Positions 31,659 to 41,005 are shown, numbered from the stretch's first letter. The stretch is 43,815 nt of DNA from an uncultured Desulfovibrio sp. (GCF_944324525.1 NZ_CALUWS010000026.1:1-43815), one strand, 5' to 3'. Notes: generated by a model not told the origin, from the letters alone. Numbers and translations: made by a program.

Positions 31659-34427
31659 CTACCCTCCACGGCGACACACGGCCACTGGCTCGACGACGTC
31701 CTGGAAGGGGGTATCGAAGAGGCCGTCGCGCAGGAAGACAACCCCCGCGCTGACGGAGCCGCGGAGCTCGCCGGTCCAGTAGCGGAACCAGCCGTCGCTG
31801 GCGCGGTCATCAGGCCACTTGGCGGCAAAGGCCGCACCATAGCCGCCGTAGCCTGGCCCTGACACCGCTTGCAGCTCCTCTTTGCGCGGAAGGTTCGTTG
31901 CAGGCTGGTAACCCGTTTGGCTGGGAGGATAATACCCGCCGCACTTCTTCACCGCCTCCTTCCAGGACATGTTGCTCAAGGGCTTTTGAAACACCGCCAG
32001 CGGACCTTCGCCGAACGTCACCGTCTCTGCCGCCTCATAGGTCTGCCCGTTATATTCGACCGACGCCTTTACCGTCACCTTCCGCTCTCCCACAATGTCC
32101 GTCAGATAGGCCTCTGCGCCGGTGGGGGCAGTGCCTGCCGGGGTCTTCGTGTCGATCTCGGTGGCAGTGCCATAGATAAGGCTGAGGGGCGTCTGCCCCC
32201 ACGTCAGGCCGTTGTACGCGCCGGCGCTCCGCATCCACGCCTCGCTGGTGACTTTGGAAGAAATCACACTCCACTTCACGTCGCCGTCATTAAGCGTTAT
32301 CTTCGTACCGTTAGCGTCTGTCAGCTCCGCCGTCAGGGTGATGGTCTGCTTGTTCTTGTCAAACGCCGTGTCACCGCTGGTAGTCAGAACAAAAGTCACC
32401 TTGCTGACAGACAAGTCGACCGTCACCGTGTCCGTCCCCACCGTGGCCGTGATCGTCGCCGTCCCCCCCTTTATCGGGGTCAGGTCAAGCGTCACCTTGC
32501 CTTGGTCGTCGGTCTGTGCATTTACCGGCCCCTGCGCCAGTTCCCTGAAAGCCGCATTCGCCGCAAAGCGCACTTCAAGGCCGGATTGCGCCACGCCGTT
32601 GCGCGTAAAGGTAAATGTCACACGCTGCGTTGTTCCCTGCGTCAGCGCAGCGGACAAGACGTTCATTTTCAGTGTGCCATTGGCGACGACATTGACCGTA
32701 AAACTCTGCTCGTTTTCCCCGGCGCGGACATGCAGCGTCACCGGCCCGGCAACGGGACTTGTCACCCGCACCGTGAAACAGCCCTGACTGTCCGTGACGT
32801 AGCTGTGCGACGCGGTCGCCGCATGGGCCTCGCGCGCGCCGAACAGTCCGCCCAGCACGTCCCCGGCCAGCGCAAGAAGACTGCGGGAAGGCCGCGGCGC
32901 AACGGCGAGCGTCACGTTGTCGGCGCGCACCCACACGGTTTTGCCCGCCCACGCCCTGCCGAGCCCGTCCGTCACACGGAAGGCAAAGGCGTTGGTCTGA
33001 CCGGACACCGGGCCGAGATATTCAATACGCCCGGCGTTTTTCGCCCGGTATTCCAGTATGATCCTGTTCTCGCGATCCACAAACTCATGCCGGGAGCCGG
33101 ACACGGTACGCAGTTCCGCCACCTTGGCATGGCTGGTCTGTTCCTCCCACGGCATATCGAAATGCCAGGTGAATTGCAGGCCGAATTCCGTATCCGGCTT
33201 GCCGCGTTCCGTGCTGCGCTGCCGCGCAAAGGCCGACAGCAGCGGAATGGGCGTATATTCCACGCCGTAAGACCACACGCGCGGGTCCTTCTCCAGATCG
33301 TCCGAAGAACCGTACATGGCCACGTTATCGCCGTACCACTGGCTGAAGGAGCCTGTCAGCGCCACATTGCGATAAAAGGGCAGATAGGCTTTCGCCCGCG
33401 CATCCCAGCCCCGCGCCGGTCGTTCCTCCACAAAATCGCCGTCAAAGTCGCGCGAATTTTTCCAGCCGGAGAGCGGCGTATAATAGTTGGCCGCCAGATG
33501 GAACCAGTCGTACCGCGCTTCCACACCCGCGCCGCCGCGCTGATGCGAGCGGCTGAAATCATTGTCGAAAAAGACGTTCCAGCCCAGCATGAGGTTGCCC
33601 GCCTCCTCCATGCTTTCCGCAAAGGGGAACCAGCGGTGCCCAAGGCCGAAGTTACCGATCCAGCGTTGCGATCCGTCTTCCTCGCCGCCGGAAACATCCA
33701 TGCTGCGCGCCCCGATCTGGGTGAACAGCGTATGCTGCGGCGCATCCCGGAACGGCAGCAGCACGTCTCCTTCCCCGGAGAAGCGCCCGTCCCGGTCGAG
33801 CTGGAAATTAAGCCGCGCGCGGCCGTTGCCCACAAGGCCGGACAGCGCGGCCTCCCCGGCGGAATTGAGCATGCCCATGCCGTAGTTCAGGCCGCGATCC
33901 AGCGCCATGTCCATAAGATTGAAATTCTCAAAGCCGCGGGAAGCGTAGTCCCGGCGGCGGCCGCTGTACTCGTCGCCCAGCCGACGGGGAAGGAGCGTCC
34001 CGTCAGGCGACGAGAACGCCCCGTCGCCCATGAGGCCCGCGCCCATGTAGGCCCGCGCCTGCCGACCGTCAAAGGCGTCGGCGCTGCCCGCCCGGCGCGC
34101 CGTGCCGTCCTGATGATAGCCCAGCCCCTCGTCCCGCGCGCCGCTTGACGGCGCAAGGCCCGGCAGGCCCATGAACGTGGCCGCCACATTGAACAGGGCC
34201 GCATCCAGCCCGCGCGGCCGTTCCCGGTCGGCGTCCTTCTCCGGCCCGACGGCGGCAACGTCCGCGCGCGACGCACTCGCGGCGCGGCCGGACGACGCGC
34301 CGGAGACAAAGCCGACGCCGTCCTGTTTTCGGGCCACACAGCCGCCCAGCGGCACGGGCAATATCAGGGCCACAATCAGCGACCAGACAAGCAGGACACG
34401 GCACGGCAGCAGACGATCAGACATCAT
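31659..34427 (-). CDS. Intimin/invasin-like inverse autotransporter adhesin with C-terminal lectin-like domain
   Basis: A 922-residue outer-membrane protein. A signal peptide (about 1-29) ends in LGGC, a possible lipobox with C30. Residues about 175-435 form the inverse-autotransporter beta-barrel, with alternating aromatic strands such as WIGNFGLGHRWF and VFFDNDFSRSHQRGGAGVEARY. The conserved exit motif FVDRENRIILEYR lies near 449-461. Ig-like repeats (Big_1 style) run from about 470 to 825, one with FTVRVTSPVAGPVTLHVRAG. The last 95 residues resemble a C-type-lectin-like tip (SWKEAVKKCGG, NLPRKEELQA, WPDD, VAVCRRGG). The first of two adjacent ATGs at 34427 follows GGAGG. This architecture is classical for host-adherence proteins and is less expected in a sulfate reducer. 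Confidence 0.82.
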   Translation of the reverse strand: MMSDRLLPCRVLLVWSLIVALILPVPLGGCVARKQDGVGFVSGASSGRAASASRADVAAVGPEKDADRERPRGLDAALFNVAATFMGLPGLAPSSGARDEGLGYHQDGTARRAGSADAFDGRQARAYMGAGLMGDGAFSSPDGTLLPRRLGDEYSGRRRDYASRGFENFNLMDMALDRGLNYGMGMLNSAGEAALSGLVGNGRARLNFQLDRDGRFSGEGDVLLPFRDAPQHTLFTQIGARSMDVSGGEEDGSQRWIGNFGLGHRWFPFAESMEEAGNLMLGWNVFFDNDFSRSHQRGGAGVEARYDWFHLAANYYTPLSGWKNSRDFDGDFVEERPARGWDARAKAYLPFYRNVALTGSFSQWYGDNVAMYGSSDDLEKDPRVWSYGVEYTPIPLLSAFARQRSTERGKPDTEFGLQFTWHFDMPWEEQTSHAKVAELRTVSGSRHEFVDRENRIILEYRAKNAGRIEYLGPVSGQTNAFAFRVTDGLGRAWAGKTVWVRADNVTLAVAPRPSRSLLALAGDVLGGLFGAREAHAATASHSYVTDSQGCFTVRVTSPVAGPVTLHVRAGENEQSFTVNVVANGTLKMNVLSAALTQGTTQRVTFTFTRNGVAQSGLEVRFAANAAFRELAQGPVNAQTDDQGKVTLDLTPIKGGTATITATVGTDTVTVDLSVSKVTFVLTTSGDTAFDKNKQTITLTAELTDANGTKITLNDGDVKWSVISSKVTSEAWMRSAGAYNGLTWGQTPLSLIYGTATEIDTKTPAGTAPTGAEAYLTDIVGERKVTVKASVEYNGQTYEAAETVTFGEGPLAVFQKPLSNMSWKEAVKKCGGYYPPSQTGYQPATNLPRKEELQAVSGPGYGGYGAAFAAKWPDDRASDGWFRYWTGELRGSVSAGVVFLRDGLFDTPFQDVVEPVAVCRRGG

Positions 34428-34630
34428 GACGGCAGACCTCCGGGCAACAAAAAAGGCCCTGTCCCCCGTGGGGGGACAAGGCCATGTCTCCTGAATGCGA
34501 AAAAACACGGAACGCCGCGCGGCGCACAAACGCGGGCACGTTTTCCAACAAATGGGGTAGGTGCAAGAATCATGCTAAAGCACGCCCCAGAGCCGACGCC
34601 TGCCGTCCCTTTGCCTGCCTTTTCCTCCAT
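34424..34630 (-). CDS. 68-codon leader ORF overlapping the adhesin start
   Basis: An ATG at 34630 with a strong GGGAGGAG ribosome site, about 13 bases from a predicted transcription start, opens a 68-codon frame. It runs through the terminator hairpin at 34449-34483 and stops at TGA, overlapping the adhesin ATG. The peptide has no recognised domain. Position, ribosome site and stop/start overlap suggest a regulatory leader rather than a functional protein, but a chance ORF cannot be excluded. Confidence 0.45.
   Translation of the reverse strand: MEEKAGKGTAGVGSGACFSMILAPTPFVGKRARVCAPRGVPCFFAFRRHGLVPPRGTGPFLLPGGLPS
34449..34483 (-). terminator. Terminator-like hairpin in the adhesin leader (putative attenuator)
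   Basis: On the minus strand, GGCC..GTCCCCC pairs with GGGGGAC..GGCC, followed by six U residues and then the adhesin ribosome site GGAGG. It is a full intrinsic terminator inside the 5' leader, about 20 bases before the coding start, so premature termination is expected unless something disrupts it. Confidence 0.7.
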
Positions 34631-34649
34631 GAATACTCCTCCCGGTAGT

Positions 34650-34678
34650 ACAATAGACGAATTTGACCGATATGTAAA
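34650..34678 (-). promoter_or_regulatory. Candidate promoter for the adhesin transcript
   Basis: TTTACA (-35, 34678-34673) and TATTGT (-10, 34655-34650) are separated by 17 bases on the minus strand, 9 of 12 consensus matches. It predicts a start near 34643 and a leader of about 215 bases. Confidence 0.55.
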
Positions 34679-34731
34679 GAACTTGTGAGCCTGCCCCGCG
34701 CCTCGCCACGGGAAACGGGCGGGGTGTTTTT

Positions 34732-34835
34732 TTCGTGGGGGGAAGGGGAACCCCTCGCGTTGCTGTCGATGCCCGTAAGGCTCCTGCGTCGCCAACGGGC
34801 ACGGCCCTGCGGGCCGCCATTCGGTCGCCCGCCGG
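34732..34835. repeat. 72-bp unit with half-palindrome between flagellin and adhesin genes
   Basis: GGGGGGAAGGGGAACCCC is followed by a single unit (CTGTCGATGCCCGTAAGG through GGGCCGCCATTCGG). It is the same module pair as at 31.2 kb. It lies just beyond the flagellin stop region. Confidence 0.85.
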
Positions 34836-34913
34836 GAGGCGACCACGCCCGGATGCCGGGCAACAGCCGCAAGCCGGCGGCAAGAGATAAGAAAAGAGAA
34901 GAGAACCTCACCC

Positions 34914-36403
34914 CTACCCCTGCAGGAGCTGCAAGAGCATGTGCGGAAAGGCATTGGCCTGTGCCAGCATGGACGTGGCGGACTGGGTCAGCACCTGATT
35001 ACGGACGAAAGTGGTCATCTCCGTGGCCACGTCCACATCGGAAATACGGGATTCCGCCGCCTGCAAACTCTCAGCCTGCACGGTGAGGTTGGTCACCGTA
35101 TTTTCCAGTCGGTTCTGGGTCGCGCCAAGATGAGCACGGACCTGATCCTTGCGGACGATGGCGTCATCCAGCCGGTTCAAGGCCTGCTGAGCAAGTTCCT
35201 GCGTCTTGATGGAGATGATGTCGCCGTTGGGATCGCCGGGCACGACTCCGCCACCACCGCCGCCCGCCGTGGGCATGGCTGTCCAGCTGGCGGTTGCTCT
35301 GAAAGTTCCGCGGCCGGGAATTAACATAATCAAATCTTCGGTTACGTAGTCGATGGTTATTTTTTCATACATATCTCGTTGTGTTGTTTTAGGGTCGCTG
35401 CCTGTGTATGAGATGGTCATGCCATTGATTGAAAAGGTGGTGAACGTATTTGAATCAACAAAATTTATATTTGTACCAGTCCCGTTCACTGTATTCGTAT
35501 AGGTGGCTCCTGGTAGAAACCCGTTGGCTTCTGATATAAAATCATTTGGTTCAACAGGACGTGGTGGCATGATAGTTACAGTCCAGTCTGCCAATGTCGT
35601 TCCAGCAAGGTGCTGACCAGATCGGGTAAAAATCTCAATATCGTCATTTTCACCATTATCTCTTAAAAAAAGGGAAAGGTTTGTGGTACCTGCCGGAATG
35701 ATGGCGAAGGAAACGAATCCTGAGTTTCCACCACCTTGTATCCCATTTTGCAGTACATCACTCAAAATCGGCACCCCGCCATACCCGACCCCTCCACCAC
35801 CGCCGCCGCCACCGGCACCGCCTTCCCGCAGGCCCAGTCCCGCCAGCGTGCAGTCCCCTATTTCCACGTAGTAATAGTCTTCCGCGCTGTCGTTGGCCGT
35901 ACCGAAGTGCACCTTGAGCGCCCCGGTGGAGGAAAGACCATCCGCGCTGCCGCGTCCGGAGCCGTCATGCCGGCCGGAAAGGGAGCCGTCCAGCAGCTTC
36001 ACGCCGTTGAAGTCCGTGGCCTTGGCGATGCGGTCTATCTCCGAGGCCATTTGCTGGAATTCGCTGTCGATCATGAGCCGTTGTGTGGAGTCGTAGGTGC
36101 CGGTGGCCGCCTGTTCGGCAAGCTCCTTCATGCGGATGAGCTTCTCGTCGATGATCTGCAGGGCCCCGTCCGCCGTCTGGATGAGGGAGATGGCGTCATT
36201 GGTGTTGCGCGCGCCCTGCCCGAGTGCCCGGATGTCCGCCCGCATGAGTTCCCGGATGGCCAGTCCGGCCGCATCGTCCGCCGCCCGCTCCACACGCAGA
36301 CCGGTGGAGAGACGGCGCACGGAGTCCGCCAGCGAGTCGTAGTGCGCCGACAACTGACGCGACACGCCATAGGCCATGAGATTGTGATTGACGGACAGAG
36401 GAC

Positions 36404-36407
<4 letters not shown>
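34914..36407 (-). CDS. Flagellin with foreign-looking central domain between polyglycine linkers
   Basis: A 497-residue flagellin. Residues 1-145 are a standard D0/D1 N-terminus (LSTGLRVERAADDAAGLAIRE, NTNDAISLIQTADGAL, ELAEQAATGTYD). Residues about 405-497 are the matching C-terminus (ESLQAAESRISDVDVATEM, NQVLTQSATSMLAQAN). Between them, a domain of about 185 residues is bounded by GGAGGGGGGGGVGYGG and a second six-glycine run. Its DNA (about 35300-35760) is visibly AT-richer than the GC-rich ends. The domain contains SLFLRDNGENDDIEIFTRSG, reminiscent of a beta-sandwich binding domain; no HExxH protease motif is present. AGGAGG precedes the ATG by 9 bases. Confidence 0.93.
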
Positions 36408-36661
<254 letters not shown>

Positions 36662-36692
36662 GGCTGACCACTCCGTACTCTATTTTTTCTTT

Positions 36693-36721
36693 TTCGTAAA
36701 AAGATTTTACCCTTTCGTCAA
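36693..36721 (-). promoter_or_regulatory. Candidate promoter upstream of the AG repeat and flagellin
   Basis: TTGACG (36721-36716) and TACGAA (36698-36693), 17 bases apart, form a moderate sigma70-type match upstream of the uORF. A second -10-like TATAAC (36599-36594) lies directly downstream of the AG tract, which would then fill the -35/-10 spacer. No clear sigma28 or sigma54 flagellar promoter was found. The region 36740-36920 shows nothing further. Confidence 0.35.
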
Positions 36722-36923
36722 TACACCTCCCCACTTGGAATTGTTCCCTGCGCCACGGCGCATACGCCCACCGCACTCGCCGGGCGAGCCGCTAACCGCA
36801 AAATATCCCCGACTTCGCGCATCTCCCCGCTTACGGTGGCTATTTTGGGGTGTGGCCTGCCCTTCCTCCGCATCGGCCAGACAGGAAAATTTTTTCTCGC
36901 GTGCCGCTCGAATGCTCTCAAAG

Positions 36924-36964
36924 AAAAAACGGGATGCCGCTTCGTCCACGCGAAGGGCATCCCG
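36924..36964 (-). terminator. Intrinsic terminator after purSL
   Basis: On the minus strand, ACGGGATGCC pairs with GGCATCCCGT, with an inner TTCG/CGAA stem. Six U residues follow at 36929-36924. It starts 31 bases after the purSL stop. Confidence 0.85.
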
Positions 36965-36995
36965 TTGTCCATGATCCTGTAAGGCAGCGGCGGGC

Positions 36996-39995
36996 TTACC
37001 AGTCCAGCGTCACCTTGAAGGCGGTGGCCAGTTCTTCCACGGGCACGGCGGCCAGGGTGGAAGAACCGCTGCACAGTTCGAGGGCCGGGCCGTCGGTCAC
37101 TTCGCCGATGCGGCGGCAGATCTGCCACTCGCCGAGGGCGTCCAGAAGGGCGGCGTGCTGCGGGGCCACGCTGACCAGCAGGCGGCTGGCCGATTCGCTA
37201 TAGAGCAGTTCGCTGCGGCTCATGGCTTCCAGGGCGGGCACGGCGTCCAGATCGATACGCGCGCCAAGGCGGCCGCCGATGCACATCTCGGCCAGCGCCA
37301 CGGCCAGACCGCCGTCGGAGCAGTCATGGCAGGCGCTGACGGCCTTGCGGCGCATGAGGCTGTGGAGAGCGCGGTAACGCGGCAGGGCCGCGGCCACGTC
37401 CACCTGCGGCACGCGGCCGCCCGCAAGACCCAGCTCGGCGGCAGCCTCGCTGCCCGCCATTTCCCGCCAGGTGCCGCCCAGCAGGTAGATGATGTGGCCG
37501 GGCTTCTTGAAATCCGACGTCTGGGTCAGCGTCACGTTGTCGATGACGCCCAGCACGGAAAAGAGCACCGTGGGCGGGATGGAGATCTTTTCGCCGCCGC
37601 CGGTGTAGTCGTTCTTCATGGAGTCCTTGCCGGAGATGCAGGGCACGCCGTAGGCCAGCGAGAACTGGCGCAGGGCCTTGCAGGCCCGCACGAGCTGGGC
37701 CAGCTTGTAGCGGCCGTCCGGGGTCTTTTCGCTCTGGACGGGGTCGCACCAGCAGAAGTTGTCCACCCCGGCCAGCGCGTCGGGATCGGCCCCCACGGCC
37801 ACGGCATTGCGGATGGCCTCGTCCATGGCGTTGGCCATCATCCAGTAGGTATCGTAATCGCTGAACTTGGGGCAGATGCCGTGCGAGACGACAAGCCCCG
37901 CGTCCGACTCCAGGATGGGCCGCAGCACGCCCGCATCGGCCGGAGCGTCGCGCTTCACGCCCACAAGGGGCTTGATGACGCTGCCGCCGCGCACTTCGTG
38001 GTCATACTGGCGGATGATGTATTCCTTGGAGCAGATGTTGAGCCGGGAGAGCATGCGCTTGAGGAAGGCCCCCTCATCGGCGTCGGCCACTTCCACGCGG
38101 ATGTCCTTGTGTTTCGGAGCCTTCCATTCGGCTTCGAGCTGGAGCTGCGGCACGCCGTCGTGCATGAAATGCATGGGCAGCGAGGCCACGATGCGCTCGC
38201 CGAAGCGCACTTCAAAGAAGCCGGAATCCGTGAATTCGCCCAGCGCCGTGGCTTCCACGTCCATGCGGCGGGCAAGGGCGAGGAATTCTTCCAGCTTGGC
38301 CGGAGGCACGGCCAGGGTCATGCGCTCCTGCGCTTCGGAAAGGAGGATCTCCCACGGGCGCAGGCCGTCGTACTTGAGCGGCGCGCGGGAGACGTCCAGA
38401 CGGCAGCCGCCCGTATCCCCGGCCATCTCGCCCACGGAGGAGGAAAGACCGCCCGCGCCGTTGTCGGTGATGGCGTTGTACAGGCCGAGGTCCCGCGCCC
38501 GCATGATGAAATCGTACATCTTGCGCTGGGTGATGGGGTCGCCGATCTGCACGGCCGTGGCCGGGGAGCCTTCATGCAGCTCCTCGGACGAGAAGGTGGC
38601 CCCGTGGATGCCGTCCTTGCCGATGCGGCCGCCGGTCATGACGATGACGTCGCCCACCTGCGCCTGTTTTTCCCAGCCGGGGCGGCCGTTGACGTCCGTG
38701 GGGATGATGCCCACGGTGCCGCAGTAGACCAGCGGCTTGCCGAGGTAGCGCTCGTCAAAGACGAGGGAGCCGTTGACCGTGGGGATGCCGGACTTGTTGC
38801 CGCCGTGTTCCACGCCCTCGCGCACGCCTTCCAGCACGCGGCGCGGATGGAGCAGGCGCGGCGGCAGGGGCTTGTCGTGGAAGGGCGAGGCGAAGCAGAA
38901 CACGTCCGTATTGCAGACCAGTTCCGCGCCCATGCCCGTGCCCATGGGGTCGCGGTTCACGCCCACGATGCCGGTGAGCGCGCCGCCGTAGGGATCGAGG
39001 GCGGAGGGGCTGTTGTGGGTCTCCACCTTGATGCAGGCGTCGTAGCCGTTGACGAAGGCGATGACGCCCGCATTGTCCTTGAACACGGACTTGCAGTAGT
39101 CCTTGTCGCCCATGCGCTTGCGCAGGAGCGCCGTGGCGTCCCGGATGCAGGTCTTGTAGAGGTTGTCCACCACCTCGCTGCGCCCGGTCTCGGCATCGGT
39201 ATAGCGGATGCGGGAAGCAAAGATCTTGTGCTTGCAGTGCTCGGACCAGGTCTGCGCCAGCACTTCCATCTCCACGTCCGTGGGATCGGCGGGCAGATCG
39301 AGGCCCTTGCGGCGCTCCTTCTCCTCGGGCCGGGCGAACTGATCGCGGATGCAATGCATCTCCGTGAGGGTGAGCGCCCAGGTGTTTTCCCGGCTGGCCT
39401 GCTGCAGGGCGGCGTCGTCCATGCCGGAGAGGGGGATGGTCTCCACCGTGTCGTTGGAACGGCCCGTCACCTGCGCGGCCTGCGGCGCAAAGCCCGGCTC
39501 CGCCTGCCATTCCTCGCGGCTTTTCACGCGAAAGCGCTGGATGAGATCGTTACAGAGCAGCGAGCGGGTGAGCTGTTCCACCGCGTCCCGATCGAGCGGC
39601 TTGTCCGGCAGGCAGGCGATGCGGTACTGTACCGCCGTGTAGACGCGCAGGCTCTCGCGCTCCACGCCCAGCACCATGGCGGCCGTGTCGCGGGCCGTGC
39701 GGGCCTCGTTGTCCGTCACGCCGGGGCGGAAGCCCACTTCCACATACCAGTGGGGCAGCGGCTCGGCCGGCGGCAGCGGCTCAAGGGAAGCCTCCTGCAG
39801 GATGGGATCGTGCCAGATGCCTTCGGCCACCAGACGCCGCACTTGCGCATCGTCCAGACCGTCAACGGTATAGACTTTCACCTGCCGGATACCCGCCAGT
39901 TCCACATGCAGCGCCTTCAGGATGTGCAGGGCGGTCTTGCGCCCCTGCGTATCGGTAAGGTTGGGATGCAGGCCAGTTTCCACACGATAGAGCAT
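36996..39995 (-). CDS. purL: PurSL: phosphoribosylformylglycinamidine synthase, PurS-PurL fusion
   Basis: A 999-residue ATP-dependent enzyme of purine synthesis that converts FGAR to FGAM. The N-terminal ~170 residues hold PurS-like segments (VKVYTVDGLDDAQVRRLVAEG near 35; VEVGFRPGVTDNEARTARDT near 85). The PurL body follows, with AQTWSEHCKHKIF near 245, KVETHNSPSALDPYGGA near 320 and a second half with SGKDSMKND and CHDCSDGGLAVALAEM. No glutaminase (PurQ) domain is present, so a separate PurQ is expected elsewhere. The ATG at 39995 has GAGGATTCT upstream; an extension to 40169 is a shadow of the next gene. Spacing from the polyprenyl synthase stop is 40 bases. Confidence 0.93.
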   Translation of the reverse strand: MLYRVETGLHPNLTDTQGRKTALHILKALHVELAGIRQVKVYTVDGLDDAQVRRLVAEGIWHDPILQEASLEPLPPAEPLPHWYVEVGFRPGVTDNEARTARDTAAMVLGVERESLRVYTAVQYRIACLPDKPLDRDAVEQLTRSLLCNDLIQRFRVKSREEWQAEPGFAPQAAQVTGRSNDTVETIPLSGMDDAALQQASRENTWALTLTEMHCIRDQFARPEEKERRKGLDLPADPTDVEMEVLAQTWSEHCKHKIFASRIRYTDAETGRSEVVDNLYKTCIRDATALLRKRMGDKDYCKSVFKDNAGVIAFVNGYDACIKVETHNSPSALDPYGGALTGIVGVNRDPMGTGMGAELVCNTDVFCFASPFHDKPLPPRLLHPRRVLEGVREGVEHGGNKSGIPTVNGSLVFDERYLGKPLVYCGTVGIIPTDVNGRPGWEKQAQVGDVIVMTGGRIGKDGIHGATFSSEELHEGSPATAVQIGDPITQRKMYDFIMRARDLGLYNAITDNGAGGLSSSVGEMAGDTGGCRLDVSRAPLKYDGLRPWEILLSEAQERMTLAVPPAKLEEFLALARRMDVEATALGEFTDSGFFEVRFGERIVASLPMHFMHDGVPQLQLEAEWKAPKHKDIRVEVADADEGAFLKRMLSRLNICSKEYIIRQYDHEVRGGSVIKPLVGVKRDAPADAGVLRPILESDAGLVVSHGICPKFSDYDTYWMMANAMDEAIRNAVAVGADPDALAGVDNFCWCDPVQSEKTPDGRYKLAQLVRACKALRQFSLAYGVPCISGKDSMKNDYTGGGEKISIPPTVLFSVLGVIDNVTLTQTSDFKKPGHIIYLLGGTWREMAGSEAAAELGLAGGRVPQVDVAAALPRYRALHSLMRRKAVSACHDCSDGGLAVALAEMCIGGRLGARIDLDAVPALEAMSRSELLYSESASRLLVSVAPQHAALLDALGEWQICRRIGEVTDGPALELCSGSSTLAAVPVEELATAFKVTLDW

Positions 39996-40035
39996 AGAAT
40001 CCTCGTTTATGCCGCCGGGGTCCCCGGCAGGATGG

Positions 40036-41001
40036 CTATTTTTTCCGGTCGCGCACGTATTCCGCCATCTGGCGCAGCACGTCCAGTTCCTTGCCTTCGG
40101 GCAGACGGTCCAGCGCCATGAGGGCCTTGTCCAGATAGGCGACGGCCTCCTCGCGGGCCGCCCGGTCAAAGCCTTGCGCGCGCACCTCGGCGGCGATGCG
40201 CCGGGCGTCGTCCTCGGTCAGCAGGCCGCAGACGAAGGCCGCGTCGAAGGCGGCGCGCTCCTCTTCGTTGAGCCATTGCCGGTAGAGGCGCAGGGGCGGG
40301 GTCAGCTTGCCCTCGCGCACGTCCCCGGCCGTGGGTTTGCCCGTCTCGCCGCTGTCGGCGAAGTCCAGCGCGTCGTCCACCAGCTGGAAGGCCATGCCGA
40401 GGTTTTCCCCGTATTCGGCGGCGGCCGCCACCTGCATGACGTTGCCGCCCGCGCGCAGCGCGCCCATCTCGCAGGAGGCGCGGATGAGCCAGGCCGTCTT
40501 GCCGCGGATGATGTCGGCATAGGTCTCGGCGCCGACGTCCACATGCCGCTGGGAGGCGATCTCCAGGATCTCGCCCGCCGCGGTGCGGCTGGTGGCCTGC
40601 GAGAAGCAGCGGCACAGGGCCGGGTCGTCATAGCGGGCCACGCAGGCATTGGCCGAGGCCAGCAGCGCATCCCCGGCAAGGATGGTGACGGCCACGCCGA
40701 AGCGAACATGGGCGGCCTCCCGGCCGCGGCGGCTGTCGGCATTGTCCAGCACGTCGTCATGCAGGAGGGTCGCGGCGTGCAGCATCTCCATGCTGGCGGC
40801 CAGCGGGTAGATGTCCGCCCCGTCATGCCCCAGCAGGCGGGCCAGCAGGATGACCAGCAGCGGCCGCAGGCGTTTGCCGCCCGCATCGAAAATGTGCTGG
40901 GCGACGGGTTGTACCGAGGGATGCAGCGCGTCCACCGCTTCCTGCAGGGCCCTGTTGATGGCGGGCAATTCCCTGCCCAGTCGAGCTTTCAGCAATAGCA
41001 T
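40036..41001 (-). CDS. Trans-polyprenyl diphosphate synthase (IspB-like)
   Basis: A 321-residue all-alpha prenyltransferase. Both aspartate-rich motifs are intact: LLHDDVLDNADSRRG near residue 81 (DDxxD) and FQLVDDALDFAD near 214 (DDxxD). GGKRLRP near residue 41 binds the isopentenyl diphosphate. The enzyme builds long prenyl chains. Between futalosine hydrolase and near menG, its likely role is the menaquinone side chain. It starts 4 bases after the mqnB stop, without a strong ribosome site. Confidence 0.92.
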   Translation of the reverse strand: MLLLKARLGRELPAINRALQEAVDALHPSVQPVAQHIFDAGGKRLRPLLVILLARLLGHDGADIYPLAASMEMLHAATLLHDDVLDNADSRRGREAAHVRFGVAVTILAGDALLASANACVARYDDPALCRCFSQATSRTAAGEILEIASQRHVDVGAETYADIIRGKTAWLIRASCEMGALRAGGNVMQVAAAAEYGENLGMAFQLVDDALDFADSGETGKPTAGDVREGKLTPPLRLYRQWLNEEERAAFDAAFVCGLLTEDDARRIAAEVRAQGFDRAAREEAVAYLDKALMALDRLPEGKELDVLRQMAEYVRDRKK

Positions 41002-41005
41002 GTCA

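Noticed and set aside
34490-34640. c-di-GMP (GEMM) or other known riboswitch in the adhesin leader
   Set aside because: The conserved core words of GEMM and other common riboswitches are absent; only a terminator and an ORF are visible.
37155-40121. 988-codon plus-strand frame opposite purSL
   Set aside because: It is a mirror frame of purSL; no recognisable motif and no ribosome site.
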